60,788 bases of DNA from Paracoccaceae bacterium (GTDB taxonomy: Bacteria; Pseudomonadota; Alphaproteobacteria; Rhodobacterales; Rhodobacteraceae). Numbering within the stretch: position 1 is the first letter of the stretch; the number at the start of each line of letters is the position of its first letter. The notes beneath the pieces are model-generated. The model saw only the letters and a list, made by a program, of their open reading frames with translations, did no database searches and was not told the origin of the DNA. Both the position numbers and the translations under genes were made by a program. Location of the stretch: NCBI GenBank assembly GCA_027484915.1, contig JAIXSA010000158.1:1-60788 (forward strand). The letters run 5' to 3'. Of this stretch, positions 27,691-41,179 are shown one piece after another.

Positions 27691-29760
27691 ATGACCCAGG
27701 AAATCACCCTCAAGTCCCTGTGGGACGACGCTTATGCCGCAACTCTGGATGAGCCTGGGAAGCTTCTCTACCGGTCGAACCTGCTGGGGTCGGACCTGAG
27801 AATCACCAACTTCGGCGGGGGGAACACCTCGGCCAAGGTCACGCACAAGGACCCTCTTTCGGGTGAGGATGTGCAGGTGCTCTGGGTCAAGGGCTCGGGC
27901 GGCGACATCGGGTCGATGAAGCTGGACGGGTTTGCAACGCTGTACATGTCCAAGCTGATGCAGCTGCGGGCGCAGTACCGGGGACTGGACCAGGAAGACG
28001 CGATGGTCGAGGCCTTGGGGCACACGATCTTCAACCTGAACCCCCGCGCGCCGTCGATCGATACGTGGCTGCATGGGTTCGTGCCATATACGCATGTCGA
28101 TCACGTCCATTCCGACGCGGTAATCGCGATTGCGGCCTCGGCGGATCAGGTACGGCTGACGGAGGAGATTTTCGGGGGCGAGCTGGGGTATCTGCCCTGG
28201 CAGCGGCCGGGGATCGATCTGGGGATCAAGCTGGGGCGAATGGCCGAGGAGAACCCGAAGCTGAAGGGCGTGGTGCTGGGGCAGCATGGGCTGTTCACTT
28301 GGGCCGGGACGGCGAAGGACTGCTATCTGCTGACGCTGGAAATGATCAACAAAGCCGCCGTCTGGCTGGATGCGAACGTGAAGCGGCCGGTGTTTGGGGG
28401 GGAGAAGGTGGCCTCGCTGGAGGCTTCGGAGCGGAAAGCGGCGGCGCGGCGGCTGATGCCGTTGATTCGGGGGCGGATCTCCGGCGGCGCGCATATGGTG
28501 GGACATTTCACCGATGCGCCGGAAGTGTTGGAGTTTGTGAACTCGCATTCGCTTTCAATCTTGGCGCCGATGGGGACGTCTTGCCCGGACCACTTCCTGC
28601 GCACGAAGATCAAGCCTTTGGTCGTGCCTGCGGACGCCGACGCCAGCGCGCTCGACGGGCTGATCGCGGGCTATCGGGCGGACTATGCGGCCTACTACGA
28701 CCGCTGCAAACGCCCCAGCTCCCCCGCGATGCGCGACCCGAATGCGGTGATCTATCTCGTGCCGGGCGTGGGGATGCTGTCCTTCGCCAAGGACAAGGCG
28801 ACCGCGCGGGTGTCGGCGGAGTTCTACGTCAACGCGATCAACGTGATGCGCGGCTCTTCGGGCGTTTCTGAGTATCAGGGCCTGCCAGAGCAGGAGGCCT
28901 TCGACATCGAATACTGGCTTCTGGAGGAGGCCAAACTGCAACGGATGCCGAAACCGAAGTCGATGCAGGGTCGCGTGGCCTTCATCACCGGTGGTGCGGG
29001 GGGGATCGGGTCGGCGTCTGCCGAACGTCTCCTGCGCGAAGGCTGCAATGTCGTGCTGGCCGACATCGACCAGACCGCGCTGGATGAGGTCACGGCGGGC
29101 TTCGCCAAGCGCTATGGCCGCGACATGGTGCGGGGCGTCGTGATGGACGTGACCAGTGAGGCGGCGGTGATCGCGGCGGTGGAGTACACAGTCAGCGAAT
29201 ACGGCGGGCTGGACGTGCTGGTGAATAATGCCGGGATCACTTCGGCGGCGGCGGTCGAGGACACGACGCTGGCCATGTGGAACCGGACGATGGACATCCT
29301 GTCGACGGGCTATTTCCTGGTCGGCCGCGAGGGCTATCGTGTCCTGAAAGCTCAGGGAATCGGCGGGTCGATGGTGTTCATCTCGTCGAAAAACGGGGTG
29401 GCGGCGTCTCCGGGCGCGTCGGCCTATTGCACTGCGAAGGCCGCAGAAATTCACCTTGCGCGTTGCATGGCGCTGGAGGGCGCGCCGATGGGGATCAGGG
29501 TAAACGTGGTGAACCCGGACGCCGTGCTGCGTGGCTCGAAGATCTGGAAGGGCGAATGGTCCGAACAGCGCGCAGCGTCGAACAAGATCGCCGTATCGGA
29601 GTTGGAGGAGCACTACCGCAAGCGCAGCCTGTTGCAGCGGTCGGTCTTCCCTGAGGACATCGCGGAAGGGGTCTATTTCTTTGCGTCGGACCTGTCGGCG
29701 AAGTCGACAGGCAATTTCCTGAACGTGGACGCGGGCAACGCCGTGTCCTTCACGCGATAG
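27691..29760 (+). CDS. rhaD: Bifunctional rhamnulose-1-phosphate aldolase / lactaldehyde dehydrogenase
   Basis: A 689-residue fusion. Residues 1 to about 400 are a class II aldolase domain (GGGNTSAKV, then THVDHVHSDA with the metal-binding His residues). From about residue 427 there is a short-chain dehydrogenase with the Rossmann motif TGGAGGIG, NNAG, a Ser-rich ISSKNG region and the active-site pair in SAYCTAKAA. This matches RhaD of rhizobia: it cleaves rhamnulose 1-phosphate to dihydroxyacetone phosphate and lactaldehyde, and the second half oxidises the latter. The first gene of a five-gene plus-strand operon. Confidence 0.92.
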   Translation: MTQEITLKSLWDDAYAATLDEPGKLLYRSNLLGSDLRITNFGGGNTSAKVTHKDPLSGEDVQVLWVKGSGGDIGSMKLDGFATLYMSKLMQLRAQYRGLDQEDAMVEALGHTIFNLNPRAPSIDTWLHGFVPYTHVDHVHSDAVIAIAASADQVRLTEEIFGGELGYLPWQRPGIDLGIKLGRMAEENPKLKGVVLGQHGLFTWAGTAKDCYLLTLEMINKAAVWLDANVKRPVFGGEKVASLEASERKAAARRLMPLIRGRISGGAHMVGHFTDAPEVLEFVNSHSLSILAPMGTSCPDHFLRTKIKPLVVPADADASALDGLIAGYRADYAAYYDRCKRPSSPAMRDPNAVIYLVPGVGMLSFAKDKATARVSAEFYVNAINVMRGSSGVSEYQGLPEQEAFDIEYWLLEEAKLQRMPKPKSMQGRVAFITGGAGGIGSASAERLLREGCNVVLADIDQTALDEVTAGFAKRYGRDMVRGVVMDVTSEAAVIAAVEYTVSEYGGLDVLVNNAGITSAAAVEDTTLAMWNRTMDILSTGYFLVGREGYRVLKAQGIGGSMVFISSKNGVAASPGASAYCTAKAAEIHLARCMALEGAPMGIRVNVVNPDAVLRGSKIWKGEWSEQRAASNKIAVSELEEHYRKRSLLQRSVFPEDIAEGVYFFASDLSAKSTGNFLNVDAGNAVSFTR

Positions 29761-29769
29761 GGGGCGGGG

Positions 29770-31056
29770 ATGCTGGTTTCCGAGGATCTGGTTGGCAGCC
29801 TGAACGAAGCGGCGCGGGTGGCGCATGAGGATGAGTTCGGAGCGCTGGGGCGGAAGCTTGCCCGGCGCGGCGTGGACATCGAGGCCATCGTTAAGCGCGC
29901 GATGGCCTGGTCGGTCGCGGTGCCGACCTGGGGCGTGGGGACCGGGGGAACGCGGTTTGCGCGGTTTCCGGGTCGTGGGGAGCCGCGGAACATCCACGAC
30001 AAGTTGGCCGATTGCGGCGTGATCCAGCAGTTGACGCGGGGGACGCGGACCGTCAGCCCACACATCCCGTGGGACAAGGTGTCAGACTACAACGCGCTGC
30101 GGCAAGAGGCGGCGCAGTATGGGTTGGGGTTCGATGCGGTGAACTCGAACACCTTCCAGGACCAGGTGGATCAGGGGCTTTCGTATCGGTATGGATCGTT
30201 GGCGAACGCCCGTTCGGATATCCGCGCGCAGGCCGTGGCGCACAACATCGAGTGCATCGAGATCGGGAAGGCCCTTGGCGCGCCTGCGCTGACGGTCTGG
30301 ATCGGGGACGGGACGAACTTTGCCGGGCAGCAGAGCCTTTCCGGCATGTTCGAGAACTACCTCAAGGCGATGGAAGAGGTCTATGCGGCTCTGCCCCCGT
30401 CGATGGCGATGTTCATTGAACACAAGATGTACGAGCCGGCCTTTTACTCGACGGTGATCAGCGACTGGGGGTCGTCGCTGATGGCGGCACAACATCTGGG
30501 GCCGCAGGCGAAATGTCTGGTGGACCTTGGCCACCACGCGCCCAATGTTAACATCGAGCAGATCGTGGCGCGGCTCGTGCATGTCGGCCGTCTGGCCGGG
30601 TTCCACTTCAACGACTCGAAGTATGGGGATGACGATCTGGACGCGGGATCGGTCGAACCGTTCCGGCTGTTCCTCGTGTTCAACGAACTGGTGGAGGCGG
30701 AGGTGCGGGGCGCTAAGGGGTTCAACCCCAGCTACATGATCGACCAGAGCCACAACGTGACCGATCCCATCGAAAGCCTGATGGGGTCGGCGGTCGAGAT
30801 CGCGCGGGCCTATATCCAGGCGTCGCTGGTGGATCGGAAAGCGCTGGCTGAGGCGCAGGAGGCCAATGACGTCATGGCCGCGCACCGGACGCTGAAGGCC
30901 GGGTTCCTGACCGACGTCTCGCCGATCCTTGCCGAGGCTCGGATGCGGCAGGGCGGGGCTCATGATCCCATCGCTGCGTATCGCGCCAGCGGCTACCGGG
31001 ACCAGGTTGCGAAGGAGCGGCCCGAGGTGAAGGGATCCTCATCCGGGATCGTTTGA
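29770..31056 (+). CDS. rhaI: L-rhamnose isomerase (rhizobial/P. stutzeri type)
   Basis: The 428-residue TIM-barrel protein belongs to the RhaI type of L-rhamnose isomerases rather than the E. coli RhaA type. Metal-binding regions are seen around FIEHKMYEPAFYSTV (Glu), CLVDLGHHAPNVNIEQ (Asp, His) and FHFNDSKYGDDDLDAGS (Asp cluster). It turns L-rhamnose to L-rhamnulose for RhaK. It begins 9 bp after rhaD, consistent with co-transcription. Confidence 0.92.
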   Translation: MLVSEDLVGSLNEAARVAHEDEFGALGRKLARRGVDIEAIVKRAMAWSVAVPTWGVGTGGTRFARFPGRGEPRNIHDKLADCGVIQQLTRGTRTVSPHIPWDKVSDYNALRQEAAQYGLGFDAVNSNTFQDQVDQGLSYRYGSLANARSDIRAQAVAHNIECIEIGKALGAPALTVWIGDGTNFAGQQSLSGMFENYLKAMEEVYAALPPSMAMFIEHKMYEPAFYSTVISDWGSSLMAAQHLGPQAKCLVDLGHHAPNVNIEQIVARLVHVGRLAGFHFNDSKYGDDDLDAGSVEPFRLFLVFNELVEAEVRGAKGFNPSYMIDQSHNVTDPIESLMGSAVEIARAYIQASLVDRKALAEAQEANDVMAAHRTLKAGFLTDVSPILAEARMRQGGAHDPIAAYRASGYRDQVAKERPEVKGSSSGIV

Positions 31057-31079
31057 CTGCCGGAGAGGAGGCCACAGGG

Positions 31080-32135
31080 ATGACACAGCACTCGATCATC
31101 GACGAAAGCCATGCCTTCTGGGACGAGGTGGTGCATCCGTTCCTTGCGGCGCGATTTCCGGCCGAGACGGCGCAGATGGCGGCGGGGGTTTTCGGCTATG
31201 GGTCCGAGGTCCTGCGGCTGGATGACGAATACTCGACGGACCACCACTTCGGGCTGCGGGTGAATGTGCTGTTGCCTGAAGGGGTGATGGCGGCGCGTGG
31301 GGCGGCGATCGAGGACGCACTTGCGGAGGGGTTGCCTGCGTCGTGGCGGGGGCGGGAGCTGCGCGAGGGGTATACGCGCACGAAAGGCGTGGCGCTGGGG
31401 TCTCTGGAGCATCACCTGCGGTCGACTATCGGATTGGATGCGCCTCCAAACAGTCATTCACAATGGTTGGCGATCCCCGAAGAGGACATGATGCATGTGG
31501 TCGCAGGGGAGGTCTGGCATGACCCCTCGGGCCGGTTCTCGGCGGTGCGGAGGGCACTTGGGGCCTACTATCCGGAGGAAGTGCGGCTGCGGCGTCTCGC
31601 CCACTGGTGCCGGTATTTCAGCGGCATGGGGGTCTATGCGCTGAAGCGGGCCTTGCTGCGGAACAACGAGCTTTACGCCAACACGACCTTTGCGCGGTCT
31701 TTGCGCTGGGGGGTACAGATGGCGTTTCTTCTGGACCGGCAATACTATCCCTATGACAAATGGCTGACAGTGATGTTCCACCGCCTGCCCCGCATGGGGT
31801 CGCGGTTGACGGCGATTGTCGAGGAGGCGCCGAAGCTTTCGACGCCGTGGGAACGGAAGCTGGAGCTTCTCCACCAGATGTCGGACCTGCTGGATCAGGC
31901 GATGGTCGAGGACGGGCTTATCGCGCCGCATCCGAGGTACAAGGTCTCGGCAACTTCAGGCTACCGGCTGCTGGAAAGCGCCTATGCCGAACTGATCCGC
32001 AAGTGCCCAGCCGAGATCCGGGGCATCGTTCCGCAATGGGAGCAGGTGCATTGGGAAGGGTTCCACTCCGAATTCGTCGCGGGGGTGGGGCTGGAGGATT
32101 GGCGGCGGATGCTGCTTCTGGAGGAATGCGAATGA
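31080..32135 (+). CDS. DUF4037 protein in the rhamnose operon
   Basis: The 351-residue protein shows the DUF4037 pattern: GYGSEVLRLDDEYSTDHHFGLRV near residue 40, a nucleotidyltransferase-like core with the paired acidic residues, and later LAHWCRYFSGMGVYALKRALLRNN and DKWLTVMFHRLP. The fold suggests nucleotidyl transfer or a degenerate relative, but no reaction is known to me. Start ATG at 31080 follows GGAGAGGAGG. It overlaps the UROD-like gene (ATGA), tying both into the rhamnose operon. Confidence 0.75.
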   Translation: MTQHSIIDESHAFWDEVVHPFLAARFPAETAQMAAGVFGYGSEVLRLDDEYSTDHHFGLRVNVLLPEGVMAARGAAIEDALAEGLPASWRGRELREGYTRTKGVALGSLEHHLRSTIGLDAPPNSHSQWLAIPEEDMMHVVAGEVWHDPSGRFSAVRRALGAYYPEEVRLRRLAHWCRYFSGMGVYALKRALLRNNELYANTTFARSLRWGVQMAFLLDRQYYPYDKWLTVMFHRLPRMGSRLTAIVEEAPKLSTPWERKLELLHQMSDLLDQAMVEDGLIAPHPRYKVSATSGYRLLESAYAELIRKCPAEIRGIVPQWEQVHWEGFHSEFVAGVGLEDWRRMLLLEECE

Positions 32136-33114
32136 ACGGTTATGAACGCGTGATGGCGACGATCAACCACAAGCCGGTGGACCGCACGCCCATCGACTGC
32201 TGGCTGTACCAGAAGCAGTTCCTGGAGCGGCTGGAGGCCGATTATGGCCCGCGCGAGAAGTTCATCGAGGAGTTCGGGATCGACGTCTTTGTCGGTCTGA
32301 TGCCCTTCCCCAACCAGCACGGCCGCAAGTTCGACATCCATGAGTTGGCCGATGTGCCTCTGGAGGACCCGCGCAACCCGAAGTGGCTGAACTTCAGCGA
32401 CTGGAACTACGATTTTGGCGGCACCAACATCGCGACAGCGATCCGCGACCACAAGGGCAAGCGCTGCGTGCTGGCGCATTGCTGGGGTATGGTGGAGGGG
32501 ACGTCCTCGTTCCTCGGGATTGAGAACTGCTGGATGAATCTGGGCGGCAACCCGCAGCTGATGGCCAATTTCTTCGACCGCTATGCCGACTGGATGTGCG
32601 TCCAGGTCGACCAGATGATCGAGGCGGGCGTGGACATGATGACGCTTTCGGACGACTGGGGGTCGAACGGAACGATGCTGTTTTCGCCGAAGTCCTGGCG
32701 CCAGCTGATCAAGCCTTATGCGATGCGGGTGGTGCAGCACGCAAGATCCAGGGGGATGCCGGTCAACCTGCACTCGGACGGGTATATCCTGCAGGTCGTC
32801 GATGACATCATCGAGATGGGTTACACCTCGTGGCACCCGGTGCAGGAAAGCGCGGGGATCAACCCGCGCGAGGTCAAGGCGAAGTGGGGCGACAAGATCG
32901 TCATCTACGGCTCGCTGGACGTGATCGACGGGTTGTTGAAGTACGACGGCGACGAACTGGACGAATACATTACCGAACGGTTCGGCATTTATGCCCCCGG
33001 CGGTGGGTTCATCTTCAACGGTGGACACTTCATCCAGCCGGACATTCCGCCGCTGCGTCTTGTTCGGGCCTATCGGCTGGTCAACAAGCTGGCAGAGCAG
33101 TACGGGACGCTGCA

Positions 33115-33118
<4 letters not shown>
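32132..33118 (+). CDS. Uroporphyrinogen decarboxylase-family protein
   Basis: A TIM-barrel protein of 328 residues related to UROD/MtaA (MNGYERVMATINHKPVDRTPIDCW at the N-terminus, HSDGYILQVVDDIIEMGYTSWHPVQESAGINP near residue 215, YGSLDVIDGL and a C-terminal GGFIFNGGHFIQPDIPP). It lacks obvious heme-pathway context and is not hemE. UROD-like proteins in catabolic clusters often act as methyltransferases on corrinoid or other methyl carriers; whether this one does is unknown. The gene overlaps both neighbours (ATGA at its start, GTGA at its end), so it is tightly coupled to the rhamnosidase. Confidence 0.8.
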
Positions 33119-37619
<4,501 letters not shown>

Positions 37620-37670
37620 TTATAGCGTTTTGGGCCGGGAATGTCACCCCTTGGCCACAAGATTTGGTGG

Positions 37671-38291
37671 TCAGATGAAGGGGATAACCAGGCCGACCGC
37701 AATCAGAAGAATGCCCGACCCGATGTTCAGCTTCCGCACGCTTTCGGGGCTGGACAGCAGCTGGCGCGCCCGGTCCAGAAAGAGTGCCAAGCCCAGATTG
37801 CCGGCCATCGGGATCAGCGCCGAGATTGCGATGATCGCGGCGACATCGGGGGCGGTCAGGCGTTCAAGCGTGAAGAAGCCGGGCAGCGCGCCCATGTAGA
37901 AGAGGATGGCCTTGGGGTTGCCGATCACCGCCGCGACGCCGACGGAGAACCCCGCCCACATGCCGGGCCGTGTAAGGCGGCTGTCGGCGCTCATCGTGGC
38001 GGCGGGCTTGCGGATCTGGAGGTATCCCATGACCAGAAAGATCAGGGCAGCGACCCAGCGCAGGACCAACAGGAAATCGCCATAGGCAGTCTCGATCCAG
38101 CTGAGGCCAAGGATTGCGGCAAGGGGCCAGACGAGGTCTCCCAGCGCCACGCCGATGGCCAGCGGCCAGGCGGCGGCGAAACCTCCCGACAAGGCGCGGG
38201 CGGTCAGGGCGACCCATACCGGGCCGGGGACGGCCCAGAGGCCCGCCATGCCAAGTGCGTAGAGCAGGAGTTCGTGGAAGGAGACAGTCAT
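37671..38291 (-). CDS. LysE/RhtB-family amino-acid exporter
   Basis: A 206-residue membrane protein with six hydrophobic helices and the LysE-family features (GLWAVPGPVWVALTARALSGG at the N-terminus, GNPKAILFYMGALPGFF in the middle). It exports an amino acid or a related small molecule; substrate unknown. It lies between the GNAT gene (10 bp) and gyrB, inside what is usually a direct recF-gyrB junction. Confidence 0.88.
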   Translation of the reverse strand: MTVSFHELLLYALGMAGLWAVPGPVWVALTARALSGGFAAAWPLAIGVALGDLVWPLAAILGLSWIETAYGDFLLVLRWVAALIFLVMGYLQIRKPAATMSADSRLTRPGMWAGFSVGVAAVIGNPKAILFYMGALPGFFTLERLTAPDVAAIIAISALIPMAGNLGLALFLDRARQLLSSPESVRKLNIGSGILLIAVGLVIPFI

Positions 38292-38300
38292 GCGAGCGCT

Positions 38301-38828
38301 TTAGAACAGCCCGCCAAGAAGGTCGAGGGGCTTGGTTGCGTCCCATGCTTCACTCGTCAGATCAAGGACTTGCAGGTGATCCTCGGGGTTGTCGCGGTGC
38401 AGTGTGCCGCTTCGCGCGCCGGTCAGGTCGATGTAGGTGAGCGGATTTCGGATGGGCCGGAAGCCTGCGGCAGGATAAAGTTGCGCAGTGCCGAAGAGAA
38501 GTACGTGGCGGGCCGGGGACTTGCGCGCTGCGTCGAGGGCAGCCTGCAGAAGCATCGCTGCGTGGCCTTTGCCGCGATGGTTCGGGTCGGTGGCAACATC
38601 CGCAATCCCGGCGATGGTCACAAGGTCGTCGCCCAGCCGGACGGCGCGCAGTTGGACGGCGAGATGGGCGATGATCCCGTCCTGGCGAAGGACATGGCGC
38701 CAAGTGTGGCGGGTCTGGAAGAAGCTGCGACCGCCAAAATCCGTGCTGAAGCAGCGTGCGAGGAGTGCCGCGATGGCGGCCTCATCAGCGTTCGTGAGCA
38801 AATGTTCAGGAATGATTTCGGGGATCAT
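38301..38828 (-). CDS. GNAT-family acetyltransferase
   Basis: The 175-residue protein has the GNAT core: beta strands around IAGIADVATDPNHRGKGHAAMLLQAALDAAR (acetyl-CoA binding, with the R/Q-x-x-G-x-G/A-like RGKGHA) and HVLLFGTAQLYPAAGFRPI near the C-terminus. The target is unknown. Its ATG overlaps the recF stop by 4 bp, so it is co-translated with recF, and lysE follows. Confidence 0.82.
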   Translation of the reverse strand: MIPEIIPEHLLTNADEAAIAALLARCFSTDFGGRSFFQTRHTWRHVLRQDGIIAHLAVQLRAVRLGDDLVTIAGIADVATDPNHRGKGHAAMLLQAALDAARKSPARHVLLFGTAQLYPAAGFRPIRNPLTYIDLTGARSGTLHRDNPEDHLQVLDLTSEAWDATKPLDLLGGLF

Positions 38829-39916
38829 GCGGTCACCTGGGAAATGCCGTCCTTATCGGCAACATGGAGGGTGCGGCCACGGGGGCCGAGGGAAGTGAAG
38901 AGGTCAGGCTCGGTCCCGGTCATCAGGGCTTGGGCGTCCAAGGCGCAGATCTCGTCATAGAGCGCGGCGCGGCGGTGTTCGTCGAGATGGGCGGCAACCT
39001 CATCGAGGAGGAGGATCGGCGCGCGGCCAAGATCCTGCGCCAAGGCGCGGGCATTGGCGAGGATCAGGCTGATCAGCAAGGCTTTCTGTTCGCCGGTGGA
39101 GCACTGGTCGGCAGGAATATCCTTGGCTGTGTAGCGGGCCAGGAGGTCGGCACGGTGCGGGCCGATCAGGGTGCGCCCGGCCGCGATGTCCCGGCGTCGA
39201 CCTTCGGCGAGGGCCTGGGCAAGGTCCTGGGGTTCCTCGGTGCCGTCCGGGCCGGTAAGGGTCAGGTCTGCTGAGGGGAAGGCGCTGGCGGGGTCGGCGG
39301 CAGTGGCGATGCGGGCAATGGCGGCGCGGCGGTGTGTGGTGATGGCCTCACCAGCTTCGGCCATCTGGGATTCGAGGGCGGAGTACCAGTGCGCGTCGGT
39401 CACCTGGTCCTTGATCAGCCGGTTCCGGTCGCGCATCGCCTTTTCGTATGTGAGCGAGTGTTCGGCATGCTCGGGGAAGAAGGACAGGGTCATTCGGTCC
39501 AGGAAGCGGCGGCGGCCCTCGGCTGCCTCGATCCAGAGGCGATCCATTGCCGGGACCAGCCAGAGGACACGCAGGATGCGGCCAAGGCTGGCCTGCGTTG
39601 CGGCCTTGCCGTCGATGCGGACCTGCCGCGCCTCACCGGGCTCTGCCCAGGTTTCGAGGTCATGCGCGGCACTTAGGCCCTGGACGGCGGCGGTGATCTT
39701 CCAGCCCAGGCCTTCCGGCTTGCGGGCCAGGTCCTCGGCGGCGGCGCGGCGAAGGCCACGGCCGGGGGACAACAAGGACACGGCTTCCAGGATGTTGGTC
39801 TTGCCCGCACCGTTGGGGCCGGTGATGGCGACGGGGCGGCCGTCGAAAGCAAGCCGCGTGGCCCGGTGGCTGCGGAAATGCGTGAGCGCGAGCGTTTCGA
39901 TCGCAAGACCGCCCAC
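38825..39916 (-). CDS. recF: DNA replication/repair protein RecF
   Basis: An SMC-like ATPase that loads RecA at single-strand gaps. Walker A ITGPNGAGKTNILEAVSLLSPGRGLR is at residues 31-56, the signature CSTGEQKALLISLILANA and Walker B PILLLDEVAAHLD lie near residues 275-315. The length (363 residues) is normal. It follows dnaN by 28 bp in the conserved origin order, with the start at 39916; a Met two residues in is unlikely. Confidence 0.95.
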   Translation of the reverse strand: MGGLAIETLALTHFRSHRATRLAFDGRPVAITGPNGAGKTNILEAVSLLSPGRGLRRAAAEDLARKPEGLGWKITAAVQGLSAAHDLETWAEPGEARQVRIDGKAATQASLGRILRVLWLVPAMDRLWIEAAEGRRRFLDRMTLSFFPEHAEHSLTYEKAMRDRNRLIKDQVTDAHWYSALESQMAEAGEAITTHRRAAIARIATAADPASAFPSADLTLTGPDGTEEPQDLAQALAEGRRRDIAAGRTLIGPHRADLLARYTAKDIPADQCSTGEQKALLISLILANARALAQDLGRAPILLLDEVAAHLDEHRRAALYDEICALDAQALMTGTEPDLFTSLGPRGRTLHVADKDGISQVTA

Positions 39917-39944
39917 CGGGTTTCCCTTTCAGTGCAGTGGCTTG

Positions 39945-41063
39945 TCAGACCCGCATCGGCATGACGACGTAGACGGCAGAAGTATCGTTGCCTTCGCGCA
40001 TCAGGGTCGGGTCGGCGGCAGAGTTGAAAAGGAAGACGGCATTCTCGCGGTCGACCTGGCTGGCGATCTCCAGCAGGTACTTGGCGTTGAAGCCGATCTC
40101 CAGCCGGTCGTCGCCGTAGGCCACGGCGAGCTCTTCCTCGGCAGCACCGCTGTCGGGCGAGTTCACGGACAGGACAAGCCGGTCTTCTTCCAGCGACAGC
40201 TTCACCGCACGGGACCGTTCCGAGGAAACGGTGGCCACGCGGTCGACGGCCTTGGCGAACTCCGAGGCGTCAACTTCCAGCTTGCGGGTGTTCCCCGTGG
40301 GGATCACGCGGGTGTAGTCGGGGAAGGTGCCGTCGATGACCTTGGACGTCAGCGTGATGGCCGGGGTCGCAAAGCGAACTTTCGTTTCGGAAACCGAGAC
40401 GGCGATGGTCGCGTCGTCGTCGTCGAGGAGTTTCCGCAGCTCTCCCACTGTCTTGCGGGGCACGATCACGCCGGGCATCCCGTCGGCCCCTTCGGGCAGG
40501 GGCGCGTCGATCCGGGCAAGGCGGTGGCCGTCGGTGGCAACACAGCGGAGGACCTTGCCAGAGTCGCCGGTGGAGACGTGCATGTAGACGCCGTTCAGGT
40601 AATAGCGCGTTTCCTCGGTCGAGATCGCGAACTTCGCCTTGTCGAAGAGCCGCCGCAGAACCGGCGCAGGGGCGGAGAAGTTCGAGGAATACTCCGAGGT
40701 CGCCATGACGGGGAAGTCTTCCTTCGGCAGCGTCGCCAGGCTGAAGGTCGACCGGCCCGCCGCGATGGTCAGGCGGCCCGCGGCGGCGTCCTCGGTCAGG
40801 TTCACGAGTGAGCCGTCGGGCAGCTTGCGGGTAATCTCATGCAGCATGACCGCCGAGACGGTCGTTGATCCGGGGCGTTCGACCATCGCGGGGGCGCGGT
40901 CGACAACCTCGATATCCAGGTCGGTGGCGCGGAAGGAAACCTGTGCACCCTCGGCCTCGATCAGGACGTTGGCGAGGATCGGGATCGTGTTGCGGCGTTC
41001 GACCACCGACTGCGCCTGGGCGAGCGCCTTCAGAAGCGTAGCGCGTTCGATCGAGAGTTTCAT
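39945..41063 (-). CDS. dnaN: DNA polymerase III beta subunit (sliding clamp)
   Basis: The 372-residue protein shows the three repeats of the beta clamp: MKLSIERATLLKALAQAQSVVERRNTIPILANVL at the start, KLPDGSLVNLTED and FPVMATSEYSSNF in the first and second domains, and the C-terminal SAVYVVMPMRV. It forms the ring that holds polymerases on DNA. The gene lies downstream of dnaA with a 116-bp gap holding a hairpin at 41156-41176. Confidence 0.97.
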   Translation of the reverse strand: MKLSIERATLLKALAQAQSVVERRNTIPILANVLIEAEGAQVSFRATDLDIEVVDRAPAMVERPGSTTVSAVMLHEITRKLPDGSLVNLTEDAAAGRLTIAAGRSTFSLATLPKEDFPVMATSEYSSNFSAPAPVLRRLFDKAKFAISTEETRYYLNGVYMHVSTGDSGKVLRCVATDGHRLARIDAPLPEGADGMPGVIVPRKTVGELRKLLDDDDATIAVSVSETKVRFATPAITLTSKVIDGTFPDYTRVIPTGNTRKLEVDASEFAKAVDRVATVSSERSRAVKLSLEEDRLVLSVNSPDSGAAEEELAVAYGDDRLEIGFNAKYLLEIASQVDRENAVFLFNSAADPTLMREGNDTSAVYVVMPMRV

Positions 41064-41155
41064 CCTGGCTTCCCCCTGCCGACCCTTGAAGGGACAACGA
41101 ATTATCCGGTTTTCACCGGTTCACAAGTGTTGGTTGGACTGTGAAAGGCTTTGCA

Positions 41156-41176
41156 GGGGCCGTCAAGTGCGGCCCC
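41156..41176 (-). terminator. Hairpin downstream of dnaA
   Basis: GGGGCCG (41156-41162) and CGGCCCC (41170-41176) form a 7-bp GC stem with a 7-base loop just past the dnaA stop. There is no T tract on the minus strand, so it is an attenuator or weak stop between dnaA and dnaN. Confidence 0.4.
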
Positions 41177-41179
41177 CGA

